Origin: Rheinheimera sp. MM224
GTDB taxonomy: Bacteria; Pseudomonadota; Gammaproteobacteria; Enterobacterales; Alteromonadaceae
Assembly: GCF_947090785.1 (NCBI RefSeq)
Contig: NZ_OX352320.1
Coordinates: forward strand, 2,903,001 to 2,967,000
DNA: 64,000 nucleotides
Reading direction: 5' to 3'
The position numbers and the translations under genes are program-made. The notes under the pieces were generated by a model that ran no database searches, was not told the origin of the DNA, and saw only the letters and a list, made by a program, of their open reading frames with translations. The first letter of the stretch is position 1, and each line of letters begins with the position of its first letter. Below, piece after piece: positions 8,895 through 17,504 of this stretch.

Positions 8895-9345
8895 TGCAGA
8901 TTCCTGCCCCAAAGTATTAAAAGAGATGTTGTTTAAGGCTGCAGAACGAAAACAAGTGCCTTTGTATCTGGTCGCCAACCATAGCTTACAAATTCCTCGC
9001 AGCCCTTATATCAGAGCTGTGCAGGTTGAACATGGTTTTGATGTGGCGGACCGCTACATTGAAGAACGCATAGCGCCGGGTGATTTACTGATCAGCAACG
9101 ACATTCCGCTAGCGGCCGCTGTGGTTGCCAAAGGAGCACTTTGCATCACCAGCAAAGGCCGTCTGCTGACACCGGATAATATTAGTGACCGACTAACGAT
9201 GCGCAATTTGCAGGAAGAGCTGCGCAGCGGCGGTGTGCAATTGTCTGGGCCTTCGCCTTTGGGCCAGCAGGACAAACAACAGTTCGCGAATCAACTGGAT
9301 CAGTGGTTGCAAAAGCAGGTAAAAGTGGAGAAAGAGATCGATTAA
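8878..9345 (+). CDS. yaiI: YaiI/YqxD family protein (DUF188)
   Basis: This 155-residue protein starts MPIWVDADSCPK and contains LISNDIPLAAAVVAKGA, both hallmarks of the YaiI/YqxD (UPF0178) family, which has a PIN-like nuclease-type fold. No biochemical function is established. The conserved acidic residues (D6, D8, and the D of SNDIPLA) are consistent with a metal site. It ends the tightly overlapping TraB-GNAT-yaiI set and converges on the methyltransferase gene with a 4-nt overlap of stop codons. Confidence 0.92.
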   Translation: MPIWVDADSCPKVLKEMLFKAAERKQVPLYLVANHSLQIPRSPYIRAVQVEHGFDVADRYIEERIAPGDLLISNDIPLAAAVVAKGALCITSKGRLLTPDNISDRLTMRNLQEELRSGGVQLSGPSPLGQQDKQQFANQLDQWLQKQVKVEKEID

Positions 9346-10091
9346 TCGTGATAGAGCCCCTGTCGGGCACTAATGCCTTTGACTGAAGTCTGGAAGGCCG
9401 GAGCACGTTGCCACTTAGGCCGGATTGGAGTTAAAGGCAACACCCTCTTGCGGGCAACCAGCAAATACGAAGCCCCAAAATACCCCAGGTAAGTTTCACA
9501 CCATTTTTGCCAACGACTATCAGGTTTATGTTTACCAAGCAAACTAGACCAGAAAAAACGTTGTTCATACATCACTTCAAAGCCTAATAAATGCAGCCAG
9601 TCTTTGACACGGGACGGTGTAAAAAACCGGCCGGCCCACGGCAATTGCTGTTTCACACCAGGCCAGAGTTTAATAAAACCTGCACTGCTTAGCGGGTTGT
9701 AACCACTTAACAACAAATAGCCATCCGGCATCAGCACCCGGTGGGCTTCACGCACTATGTGGTGTGGGTCCGGATAAAACTCCAGACAATGTGACAACAA
9801 GACCGCATCAATGGAGTGTTCGAAAAATGGCAATGCATCAGGGTCCGCCACTACAGAGGCCTGATCGGATTGTTCACTTAAATTGATTTGATGTTTGATG
9901 TTGCAAGCTGACGTATCCAAGGCGCAACTTAAACTACCCACTTTCAGTAAATGATAACCGAAGATTTTTGGCCACCACTGACTTAGTTGCTGTTCTATCG
10001 CTTTGGCCATCAGCTCGCCTTGTGGCAATTGCTGCCACTGTCGGGGTATTGTCGTACTGTGGTAACTTAAAGCAGGTTTCATCCGGTACAC
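9342..10091 (-). CDS. class I SAM-dependent methyltransferase (YafS-like)
   Basis: This 249-residue protein has a methyltransferase domain with the SAM-binding Asp region (SVVADPDALPF) and the post-motif LLSHCLEFYPDPHHIVREAHRVLMPDGYLLLSG (motifs II/III). It is divergent from gloB with mltD beyond, the same neighbourhood as E. coli yafS-gloB-mltD, supporting a YafS-like assignment. The start is uncertain: GTG at 10091 has AAGG 4-5 nt upstream, while an in-frame ATG at 10082 would shorten the product by three residues. The substrate is unknown. Confidence 0.82.
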   Translation of the reverse strand: MYRMKPALSYHSTTIPRQWQQLPQGELMAKAIEQQLSQWWPKIFGYHLLKVGSLSCALDTSACNIKHQINLSEQSDQASVVADPDALPFFEHSIDAVLLSHCLEFYPDPHHIVREAHRVLMPDGYLLLSGYNPLSSAGFIKLWPGVKQQLPWAGRFFTPSRVKDWLHLLGFEVMYEQRFFWSSLLGKHKPDSRWQKWCETYLGYFGASYLLVARKRVLPLTPIRPKWQRAPAFQTSVKGISARQGLYHD

Positions 10092-10127
10092 TACACCTTA
10101 TCAGAACATCAGCCATGGATATTATTT

Positions 10128-10883
10128 ATGTCAGACATCACCGCCATTGCGGCTTTTAAGGATAACTACATTTGGTGCCTGCGCCAAGCGAAGTTGGCCT
10201 TGATTGTTGATCCGGGTGACGCTACTGCAGTGCAACAGCATTTACAACTGCACCAGTTGCAATTAGCCGTGATCCTGATCACCCATCACCATCCGGATCA
10301 TACGGGTGGCATTAAAGAGCTAAAACAACGTTGGCCAGATGCGGTGGTGTATGCCCCAGCCTTAGAGCAAGACAAAATCCCTTATGCGGACGTCTGGTTA
10401 CAGGACAAGGCTCAGATTGAGCTGGTTGATTTCAATTTAACCTTTCAGGTGATGCAACTTCCTGGTCATACCCTGGGTCATATAGCCTACTATTCAGCGC
10501 CCGTTCTGTTTTGTGGTGATACTTTATTTAATGCTGGTTGTGGTCGTTTGTTTGAAGGGTCGGCAGCGCAGATGTGGCAGAGTTTGTCACACATTCTGAC
10601 GTTGCCGGATCAAACGTTAATCTATGCCACACACGAATACACTCTGGCCAATCTGGAGTTTGCCCGTTGGGCAGATCCCGACAATACAGAATTGGCCAAT
10701 TACCAACACTGGTGTCAACAGCAAAGGGAACTGCAGCAACCTACCCTGCCCACTCCTCTTGCCATGCAGCGACAAATTAACCCTTTTTTAAGGGCTGAAG
10801 ATGCCGCTCTGCAACACCGCTGGCAACAACACAATGCTGTGGATCTATTCACCGCATTACGATCCGCCAAAGATCGATTTTGA
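10128..10883 (+). CDS. gloB: hydroxyacylglutathione hydrolase (glyoxalase II)
   Basis: This 251-residue metallo-beta-lactamase fold enzyme hydrolyses S-D-lactoylglutathione to D-lactate and glutathione, the second step of methylglyoxal detoxification. The binuclear metal motif THHHPDH is at residues 52-58. LPGHTLGHIAYY, FCGDTLFNAGCGR and the YATHEYTLANLEFA segment supply the other ligands and the glutathione site. Length is that of E. coli GloB (251). It precedes mltD on the same strand, as in E. coli. Confidence 0.97.
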   Translation: MSDITAIAAFKDNYIWCLRQAKLALIVDPGDATAVQQHLQLHQLQLAVILITHHHPDHTGGIKELKQRWPDAVVYAPALEQDKIPYADVWLQDKAQIELVDFNLTFQVMQLPGHTLGHIAYYSAPVLFCGDTLFNAGCGRLFEGSAAQMWQSLSHILTLPDQTLIYATHEYTLANLEFARWADPDNTELANYQHWCQQQRELQQPTLPTPLAMQRQINPFLRAEDAALQHRWQQHNAVDLFTALRSAKDRF

Positions 10884-10950
10884 TCACTAACCTTGCTTTT
10901 GAAGGCTGAGCAGGTAACATAAGGCGGATTTTTGATTTTGGAAAAAGCGA

Positions 10951-12522
10951 ATGCTGAAAAAATTATCTGTCGCGGTAGCGGCTGCACTACTGGCCAGTTG
11001 TGCCGTTCAAACCTCACAGCATAAAACAGCAGACTCTGCTGGTGACTACCAGACATCGGCTTCTGATAGTTCTATGAAGGATAAAGCGGCCACTGCTCAG
11101 CAGGTTGCCAATGCCTTATTGAAGCATAACTCTCCGTTGCAACCTGACGCTAAGTTAGCCAAGTACGATAATTTATGGCAGCGTATCGCTGACCAAATGA
11201 CCTTAACTGTGCCAGACAATGACGATATAGAAAGCCAAAAGCGCTTTTTTATCCGTAACCAAAAGCTGTTAAAAATAGCTTCAGATAATGCAGAACCCTT
11301 TCTGTATCATATAGTTACTGAGCTGGAACGGCGCAATATGCCGCTTGAACTGGCCTTGCTGCCTATAGTCGAAAGCACTTACAACCCTAAAGCAGGTTCA
11401 TTTTCTGGTGTGCTTGGGATTTGGCAATTCAGTGCAGGCACAGGCCGTAACTTTGGCTTAAAACAAAACGCCTGGTATGACGGTCGCCGTGATGTGATTG
11501 AATCCAGTCGCGCAGCTATGGATTATTTGCAGTACCTTTACAGCAATGTTGATCAGGATTGGCTCAGTGCAGTCGCGGCTTTTAACGCAGGGGAAGGCCG
11601 GGTTTTTAAAGCAATTGAGCGCAATAGATACCGGGGAAAACCAACAGATTTCTGGTCATTGAATCTGCCAAAACAAAATACAAGCTATATTCCAAAATTA
11701 CTGGCGCTGGCTGAGCTGCTGAAGAATAGCGAAAAATACGCTATTCCTATGCCACAACTTGCCAATCAGCCCCAAACCAAAGTGATCCAAATCAACAGAG
11801 GTTTGGATTTAAATAAAGCAGCAGATTTGCTAAACCTGAGTGTCACTGAACTCAGACGACTGAATCCGGGTTTTAAAAGTACAACGGTCCCAAGCGCCAG
11901 TTATCAGTTAGTCGTGCCATTTGGCAGCGCCGAAGACATAGACCAGCAGTTGGCCGCTTTGCCTAAAGTGAAAGTAGCTCCCGTTGCTTCAACTGGTCGT
12001 TATAAGGTCAAATCCGGTGATAGCTTAAGTAAGATTGCGGCACAACATAAAACCTCGGTCAAAGCCATACAACAAGCCAACCAGTTAAGTAATAGCCAGT
12101 TAAAAATAGGCCAGCAGCTGATTATCCCAGGCCTGGCGCAGTCTGCTGAAGCTCCGGCAGTGACAGGCTCAGGCAAAAAAACCACCTCTGGTGCCCAAAC
12201 TTATACAGTTAAAAGTGGCGATAGTGTTTGGGAAATAAGCCAAAAACTTAAGGTAAGCAGTGAACAGCTGAAGAAATGGAACAAACTGAACGCAAAAACC
12301 CGGTTAAAGCCAGGTCAGACACTGACTTACTATAAAACGTCAGAGCCCAAATCAAGCTTTGACGGAAAAAGTATGATCTATAAAGTGAAGGCTGGTGACT
12401 CACTGGCCAGCATTGCCCAGCGCTTTAAAGTAAAAGTTGCTGATATTGTGAAATGGAATAATATTAAAGCAAATAAGTACTTACAGCCTGGACAGGAACT
12501 CACCTTGTATCTGGCGAGCTGA
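10951..12522 (+). CDS. mltD: membrane-bound lytic murein transglycosylase D
   Basis: This 523-residue lipoprotein has a lipobox (LLASC, lipidated Cys17) that places it in the outer membrane. A lysozyme-like transglycosylase domain spans about residues 110-230, with the catalytic Glu141 in LLPIVESTYNPKAGS and the downstream AAFNAGEGRV motif. Three clear LysM peptidoglycan-binding repeats follow (about 350-393, 421-465, 477-521, each beginning Y-x-V-K-x-G-D-S), plus a weaker one at about 287-330. It cleaves murein with 1,6-anhydro product formation. The number of LysM repeats varies in the family. Confidence 0.95.
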   Translation: MLKKLSVAVAAALLASCAVQTSQHKTADSAGDYQTSASDSSMKDKAATAQQVANALLKHNSPLQPDAKLAKYDNLWQRIADQMTLTVPDNDDIESQKRFFIRNQKLLKIASDNAEPFLYHIVTELERRNMPLELALLPIVESTYNPKAGSFSGVLGIWQFSAGTGRNFGLKQNAWYDGRRDVIESSRAAMDYLQYLYSNVDQDWLSAVAAFNAGEGRVFKAIERNRYRGKPTDFWSLNLPKQNTSYIPKLLALAELLKNSEKYAIPMPQLANQPQTKVIQINRGLDLNKAADLLNLSVTELRRLNPGFKSTTVPSASYQLVVPFGSAEDIDQQLAALPKVKVAPVASTGRYKVKSGDSLSKIAAQHKTSVKAIQQANQLSNSQLKIGQQLIIPGLAQSAEAPAVTGSGKKTTSGAQTYTVKSGDSVWEISQKLKVSSEQLKKWNKLNAKTRLKPGQTLTYYKTSEPKSSFDGKSMIYKVKAGDSLASIAQRFKVKVADIVKWNNIKANKYLQPGQELTLYLAS

Positions 12523-12557
12523 CAGGCTGAAGTCGCAAATGGGGTTTGAGGTGTTGT

Positions 12558-13046
12558 ATGGTTAAAACGAGCCTGATGTTGCTCTTTTTGCTATGGGTTC
12601 CAAGCACATGGGCCTATTTTACTGTGCCCGGACAGGGCCAGCTTATGCTGCTGGACGGGACCAAACAAAGCCTGCAATTTGGTTTTTCCTTTACGCAAAA
12701 AAATGGCACTGAAGTATTTCAGGCTGGTATTCAGGAAGTCGAAGTCGCTGAATTACCTGACAAATACACTTTAGCTTTGGTGTTGCATCAGGACGAACAG
12801 ATTTGGGTAACAGATTGGATCAATAAACCCTTGCAAGGGTTTGAGTGGACCCTGGGGAAACACAGCTTTAAACTTAGTAAAAACACCGACCCAAAATACA
12901 AAGACAAAGCACGAGGTGGTTACGTGCTGATGTTTGATGATACGCCGTATTTTTTCCACAAAAATATGGCGCAAATCAAATTTCATTTTACCAAAGAGGG
13001 CGTCAGTGAAATCCGCATTGAAGGCATGTTCACGCCCGGACGTTAA
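12558..13046 (+). CDS. exported protein of unknown function
   Basis: The product has 162 residues, with a signal peptide (MVKTSLMLLFLLWVPSTWA, about 1-19) and a mature part rich in beta-forming residues. I do not recognise a named family. The segment GQLMLLDG resembles the start of small exported DUF2057-type proteins, but the rest does not match well. The start is taken as the ATG at 12558, because GAGG lies 7 nt upstream. An in-frame TTG at 12546 would add four residues ahead of the signal peptide. It follows mltD by 35 nt, so the two may be co-transcribed. Confidence 0.7.
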   Translation: MVKTSLMLLFLLWVPSTWAYFTVPGQGQLMLLDGTKQSLQFGFSFTQKNGTEVFQAGIQEVEVAELPDKYTLALVLHQDEQIWVTDWINKPLQGFEWTLGKHSFKLSKNTDPKYKDKARGGYVLMFDDTPYFFHKNMAQIKFHFTKEGVSEIRIEGMFTPGR

Positions 13047-13063
13047 CAGTTAAATCACTGATA

Positions 13064-13267
13064 CTAATCTTCTTTTTGAAGTTGTAAACGCGGAATTATC
13101 CCCCACAACAGACAGAGCGTCGGTGCCAGCCAGTGAAACCACCAATGCCAGTCCATGGTGCGGCCTTGAGTCAGTAAGTAGAAACTCACCAGCACCTGAG
13201 TCAGTAACCCCAAAGTCCCTACATAAAAAAGCACAGCATTGACAGGCTTTTTTGGCAGTTTCAACAT
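13064..13267 (-). CDS. small two-helix membrane protein of unknown function
   Basis: This 67-residue protein has two predicted membrane helices (about 10-33 and 42-60) and charged ends (KLPKKP at the N-terminus, RLQLQKED at the C-terminus). It contains an unusual Trp/His cluster, WHWWFHW, at the start of the second helix. No family is recognised. It lies 61 nt downstream of maiA on the same strand and converges with the exported-protein gene. Confidence 0.6.
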   Translation of the reverse strand: MLKLPKKPVNAVLFYVGTLGLLTQVLVSFYLLTQGRTMDWHWWFHWLAPTLCLLWGIIPRLQLQKED

Positions 13268-13328
13268 ACTTTATATTCTCCCTACTTCAAGTCGCGCCAG
13301 AGTAGCAAAAATGCCAGGCTGATGCGAC

Positions 13329-13967
13329 TTAAACAGCATCAGCTTGTTGTTCAGGCGCAGCTTTTTGAAAGGCATCCAGTTCGTTGCAGCGCTGATAAAT
13401 AGCGTTGATCAATGGATAATCTGTCATATCCAGTTGAAAACGTAAGGCGTTATAAACTTGTGGTACTAAACACAGATCGGCCACTGTCACTGCATCGCCA
13501 AAGCAATAACGCCCTGTCGTTAACTGAAGTCTTTTCTCCAGAGCAATAAAACCCACCGCCAGCCAGTGTTTAATCCACTGCATTTTTTGTGCTTCGGACA
13601 ATGCCAGAGGCCCGGTCAAATACTGCAACACCCGCAAGTTATTCAAAGGGTGAATATCGCAGGCGATGTCCAATGCAAAAGCCATCACGGCGGCCTTCTG
13701 CGCTGACTCTTTAGGATATAAAGGTGCTTGCGGGTAACAGTCTTCCAGATACTGAATAATGGCTAAAGATTGGTTCAGACTCAGCTCACCATCTTCCAGA
13801 GTAGGCACCAGTTCTGCAGGATTTAAGCGCTGATAATCCAGACTGTGTTGCTCTCCGCCATGATTGACCAGGTGCACAGGGCAATGTTCCGCTTGTACAC
13901 CTTTTAGATTCAATGCAATACGCACTCTGTAGGCGGCGCTGGAGCGCCAGTAACCATGTAGTTTCAT
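13329..13967 (-). CDS. maiA: maleylacetoacetate isomerase (zeta-class GST)
   Basis: This 212-residue glutathione-dependent enzyme isomerises maleylacetoacetate to fumarylacetoacetate in tyrosine degradation. The zeta-GST active-site signature SSAAYRVRIALNLKG is at residues 9-23, followed by the PAELVPTLEDG and SLAIIQYLE glutathione-site segments. It is the last gene of the hpd-hmgA-fahA-maiA series, but a terminator-like hairpin stands between fahA and maiA, so its expression may be partly uncoupled. Confidence 0.95.
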   Translation of the reverse strand: MKLHGYWRSSAAYRVRIALNLKGVQAEHCPVHLVNHGGEQHSLDYQRLNPAELVPTLEDGELSLNQSLAIIQYLEDCYPQAPLYPKESAQKAAVMAFALDIACDIHPLNNLRVLQYLTGPLALSEAQKMQWIKHWLAVGFIALEKRLQLTTGRYCFGDAVTVADLCLVPQVYNALRFQLDMTDYPLINAIYQRCNELDAFQKAAPEQQADAV

Positions 13968-13993
13968 TCTAAAACATCCCTTTCAGGCAGATA

Positions 13994-14034
13994 TAAAAAA
14001 GCCAGTCGACCCCTTATGGAACAATCGACTGGCT
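13994..14034 (-). terminator. intrinsic terminator between fahA and maiA
   Basis: On the minus strand a 10-bp perfect stem (AGCCAGTCGA / TCGACTGGCT) with a 15-nt loop is followed by six T. It lies 18 nt after the fahA stop and 27 nt before the maiA start. Confidence 0.85.
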
Positions 14035-14051
14035 CGTGATACTAAGGCAAA

Positions 14052-15068
14052 TTAAGCGCCGTATTTCACTACTTTTTGGTTTATGGCACCAAAGATAGAG
14101 TGGCCAGCTTTATCCAGCATTTCAATGCGAATGCTATCACCAAACTTCATAAATGAGGTTTTAGGTGCACCATCACGTATAGTTTCAATCATACGGATTT
14201 CGGCAATACAGCTGTAGCCTAAACCACCTTCATCAATCGAAGTGCCGTAGTCAGTGCCTTGTTTATTCGACACAGTGCCTGAACCTATGACAGCACCAGC
14301 ACCTAAGTTACGGGTTTTAGCTGCATGAGCCACCAACTGACCAAAATCAAAGGTCATATCGACACCGGCATTAGGTTGACCAAACAGCTTACCGTTTAAA
14401 TGCGACACTAAAGGCAAATGCAGCTTAGCATCCTGCCAGTCACTGCTTAATTCATCCGGTGTCACAGCCACAGGGCTGAAAGCAGACGCAGGTTTTGATT
14501 GAAAGAAACCAAAGCCCTTCGCCAGTTCGTTTGGAATTAAACCCCGTAACGATACGTCGTTCACCAACATCACCAGACGAATTTTATGACGGGCGTCTTC
14601 AGCACTAATCGCCATAGGCACGTCGTCAGTGATCACTGCGACTTCACCTTCAAAGTCGATGCCGTAGTCTTCGCTAACTACCTCAATCTGATCGCGTGGA
14701 CCAATAAAATCATCCGAACCGCCCTGATACATTAAGGGATCAGTCCAGAAGCTTGGCGGCATTTCTGAGTTACGGGCACGGCGCACCAGCTCAACATGAT
14801 TGACATAAGCACTGCCATCCGCCCATTGATAAGCGCGTGGCAAAGGCGATTCGCACTGTGCCTGATCAAAGGCTTGTTCGCCTTGCACGGAGCCACTGTT
14901 CAGCGCCTGATAGACTTCAGACAGCTGCGGAGCTGCTACAGACCAGTGATCCAGCGCTTGCTGCATAGTGGCAGCAATAACAGGAACTGCGATGCAACGG
15001 GATAAATCACGGCTGACCACCACTAACTGGCCGTCACGCTGGCCGTTTTTCAAACTTGCTAACTTCAT
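14052..15068 (-). CDS. fahA: fumarylacetoacetate hydrolase family protein
   Basis: This 338-residue protein performs the last step of tyrosine catabolism, cleaving fumarylacetoacetate to fumarate and acetoacetate. The FAH fold is seen in the metal-binding region DFEGEVAVITDDV, then MLVNDVSLRG, the FDFGQLVAHAAKTR segment and GSGTVSNKQG. It sits 9 nt after hmgA and clearly belongs to the homogentisate operon, which fixes the substrate more firmly than sequence alone. The bacterial form is shorter than the animal enzyme (about 420). Confidence 0.93.
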   Translation of the reverse strand: MKLASLKNGQRDGQLVVVSRDLSRCIAVPVIAATMQQALDHWSVAAPQLSEVYQALNSGSVQGEQAFDQAQCESPLPRAYQWADGSAYVNHVELVRRARNSEMPPSFWTDPLMYQGGSDDFIGPRDQIEVVSEDYGIDFEGEVAVITDDVPMAISAEDARHKIRLVMLVNDVSLRGLIPNELAKGFGFFQSKPASAFSPVAVTPDELSSDWQDAKLHLPLVSHLNGKLFGQPNAGVDMTFDFGQLVAHAAKTRNLGAGAVIGSGTVSNKQGTDYGTSIDEGGLGYSCIAEIRMIETIRDGAPKTSFMKFGDSIRIEMLDKAGHSIFGAINQKVVKYGA

Positions 15069-15077
15069 TTTTAATCC

Positions 15078-16220
15078 TTACAGAGCGGCCGGTTTGATTT
15101 TCCAGCTATTCACATAGTCCGGGTTTTCAGTGGCTACAGCCGCATCACCCACATAAAGTGCATCGCGGGTATCCAGCATCACAGCCACTTCGTCGGTAAA
15201 TTTCTTTTTGTACTCACGACCCGCCGCAAAGGCTTTTGGATGAGGCCCATGAGTAAAACCTGCAGGGTGAAAAGTCACCATGCCACGCTCAATATTATCG
15301 CGACTGAAGAAATCACCTGCATGGTAAAACAGCACTTCGTCATAATCGTCGTTGTTATGGTAAAACGGCACTTTTAATGCGCCCGGATCACTCTCAATGG
15401 GGCGAGGCACAAAAGTACAAACTACAAAACGCTGTGCAACAAAGGTAGTATGAGCGGATGGCGGTAAGTGATATCTGTGGCTCATTAAAGGCCGGATATC
15501 ACGCCAGTTAATCCGCATCACCGCCAAGTCACCATGCCAGCCAATCGCATCCAGTGGATTGTATGGGTAGGTGATTTGAGACACCTGATCGTGACGTTTC
15601 ACCTGCACCCTGCTCTGCTGTTCGCTGTATTGAGCTTTGAAAGCCTCATCTATTTTTGGTGTATCGATCATAGCCGCATCAAAAATAGCGTGATTACCGA
15701 CTAGACCTTTTTCCGGTAACTGGAAAGAGTCATTAGTCGCTTCAATCATCAACAAAAACAGCGGCTCTGTGACTTCTAAACGCCATAGGGTAGAACGTGG
15801 GATCACCACATAATCACCATCACGTAAGGTTAAATGACCATAGTCACAATAAAGCTCAGCAGCACCTTCGTGCACAAACAACAACTCGTCGCCGTCGGCA
15901 TTACGCACCAGATAATCCATTGACTCTGTTAAACGCCAGGTGCGCATTTTTAAGTGCGCATTGTGCAATAAAGTCGGAACTTGCCATGGTGAAACGTTTT
16001 GATTGCCGGCTATGTCGTTAAAGTTATACAAACGTGGTTTTAACGGCCCTTCCCAGTCACTCCAGCCCGTTGGGGCATGGGTGTGATGGAAGTGGGTCGC
16101 TGGGCCAAAAAAGCCACTGCGGCCCACTTCACGCTCATAGATGGCTCTGTCTGGAAAATCAGCATGAGCCTGACGGGAAACTTCGCCTTCTTTTAGCGGA
16201 AAAGACGCCCATTTACGCAT
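15078..16220 (-). CDS. hmgA: homogentisate 1,2-dioxygenase
   Basis: This 380-residue non-heme iron dioxygenase opens the ring of homogentisate to give maleylacetoacetate. The C-terminal cupin holds the iron-ligand region DEVLFYHAGDFFSR and FHPAGFTHGPHPKAF. It belongs to the shorter bacterial form (canonical eukaryote-like HmgA is about 430-445), as in related marine Alteromonadales. Its start is 2 nt after the hpd stop, so translation is probably coupled. Confidence 0.93.
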   Translation of the reverse strand: MRKWASFPLKEGEVSRQAHADFPDRAIYEREVGRSGFFGPATHFHHTHAPTGWSDWEGPLKPRLYNFNDIAGNQNVSPWQVPTLLHNAHLKMRTWRLTESMDYLVRNADGDELLFVHEGAAELYCDYGHLTLRDGDYVVIPRSTLWRLEVTEPLFLLMIEATNDSFQLPEKGLVGNHAIFDAAMIDTPKIDEAFKAQYSEQQSRVQVKRHDQVSQITYPYNPLDAIGWHGDLAVMRINWRDIRPLMSHRYHLPPSAHTTFVAQRFVVCTFVPRPIESDPGALKVPFYHNNDDYDEVLFYHAGDFFSRDNIERGMVTFHPAGFTHGPHPKAFAAGREYKKKFTDEVAVMLDTRDALYVGDAAVATENPDYVNSWKIKPAAL

Positions 16221-16222
16221 AA

Positions 16223-17287
16223 TTAAATAACTCCGCGACGGATTTGATCTTCTTCAATGGATTCAAACAAAGCTTTGAAGTTACCTTCACCAAAACCTTC
16301 ATTGCCTTTACGCTGAATGATTTCAAAGAATACAGGGCCAATCACAGTTTGGGTGAAGATCTGCAGTAAAATACCGTCTTTCAGTGGTGCACCGTCGATC
16401 AGAATACGCAGCTGTTTTAACTGGTCCAGATCTTCAGTATGACCTTCAACCCTAGCATTAACACGCTCGTAGTAGGTCTCTGGTGTTGGCATAAAGTCCA
16501 TGCCACGCTGACGTAAAGTGCGGACTGTTTCATAAATATCGTCTGTGGTCAGAGCAATATGCTGGATGCCTTCACCTTTGTATTCACGGATAAATTCTTC
16601 AATCTGAGATTTATCATCCGAAGATTCGTTGATTGGAATACGGATTTTGCCACAAGGAGCGGTCATGGCTTTAGAGACCAAACCTGTCAGCTTGCCTTCG
16701 ATATCAAAATAACGGATTTCACGGAAATTCCCGATCCGCTCATAAAAACCAGCCCACAGTGCCATATTGCCGCGACGGACGTTGTGCGTCAGGTGATCGA
16801 TGACTTCTAAACCGACCTGGTTTTTCGCCATTTCGGCCTGCCAGTTATCATGGAATTTGAAATCAACGTCGTAAACAGAATTCTGACCATAACGGTCGAC
16901 AAAATACAGCAGGCTGCTACCAATGCCATACACAGCAGGGATATTCAGCTCCATAGGGCCTACCTGATTCTGATAGGCTTTAGCGCCATTGGCCACGGCA
17001 TGTTTTAAGGCTTCGGCAGCATCTTTGACACGGAAGGCCATAGCACAGACGCTTGGGCCATGTTCGGCAGCAAATTGTTCAGCCTGAGAATTTGGCTGAC
17101 CGTTCACAATAAAATTCACGTCACCTTGTTTGTATAACCAGGCGTCTTTAGAACGGTGTTTGGCCACTTCAGTAAAACCTAACGACTTAAACAGTTGCTT
17201 CAGATCTGCAATGCCCTGTTCTGTGGCGGCAGTGTATTCAACAAATTCAAAACCATCGGTGCCCAAAGGGTTAATAGGGTCAAACAT
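16223..17287 (-). CDS. hpd: 4-hydroxyphenylpyruvate dioxygenase
   Basis: This 354-residue Fe(II) enzyme converts 4-hydroxyphenylpyruvate to homogentisate. Two vicinal-oxygen-chelate domains are present. The iron ligands lie in VIDHLTHNV (His), GIQHIALTT (His) and PVFFEIIQRKGNEGFGEGNF (Glu). The last segment is the family fingerprint. The start is the ATG at 17287, because GGAG stands 8 nt upstream. A TTG at 17305 would place that site inside the gene. It is the first gene of the homogentisate operon, with a TyrR-box-like site about 110 nt upstream. Confidence 0.96.
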   Translation of the reverse strand: MFDPINPLGTDGFEFVEYTAATEQGIADLKQLFKSLGFTEVAKHRSKDAWLYKQGDVNFIVNGQPNSQAEQFAAEHGPSVCAMAFRVKDAAEALKHAVANGAKAYQNQVGPMELNIPAVYGIGSSLLYFVDRYGQNSVYDVDFKFHDNWQAEMAKNQVGLEVIDHLTHNVRRGNMALWAGFYERIGNFREIRYFDIEGKLTGLVSKAMTAPCGKIRIPINESSDDKSQIEEFIREYKGEGIQHIALTTDDIYETVRTLRQRGMDFMPTPETYYERVNARVEGHTEDLDQLKQLRILIDGAPLKDGILLQIFTQTVIGPVFFEIIQRKGNEGFGEGNFKALFESIEEDQIRRGVI

Positions 17288-17396
17288 AAGAGTGTCTCCA
17301 GACAAAATAAGGCAAGTTTGTGCTTATCTTGCGCTTGCCGGGAAAAAATGGAAGAGAGGGTCAACGGATGGCAGAATTGCGATAAAAGCTCGATTT

Positions 17397-17414
17397 TGTA
17401 CAGATTAACTGACA
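17397..17414 (-). promoter_or_regulatory. possible TyrR box upstream of hpd
   Basis: TGTACAGATTAACTGACA fits the TyrR consensus TGTAAA-N6-TTTACA with the invariant G and C correctly spaced and three mismatches in total. It lies between the tyrR terminator and the hpd start. The location makes sense for a tyrosine-catabolic operon. Binding is inferred. Confidence 0.45.
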
Positions 17415-17440
17415 AAAACGTTATTTTGCTTAAATAAGAA

Positions 17441-17475
17441 CCAAAAAGGCCCTAAAACCAGCTTTAGAGCCTTCC
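17441..17475 (-). terminator. intrinsic terminator after tyrR
   Basis: On the minus strand AAGGCTCTAAA pairs with TTTAGGGCCTT (one mismatch) and is followed by TTTTT. It stands 30 nt after the tyrR stop and separates tyrR from the hpd operon. Confidence 0.8.
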
Positions 17476-17504
17476 ATTTGTAGAGCAAATCACACAAAGC
17501 GTAT

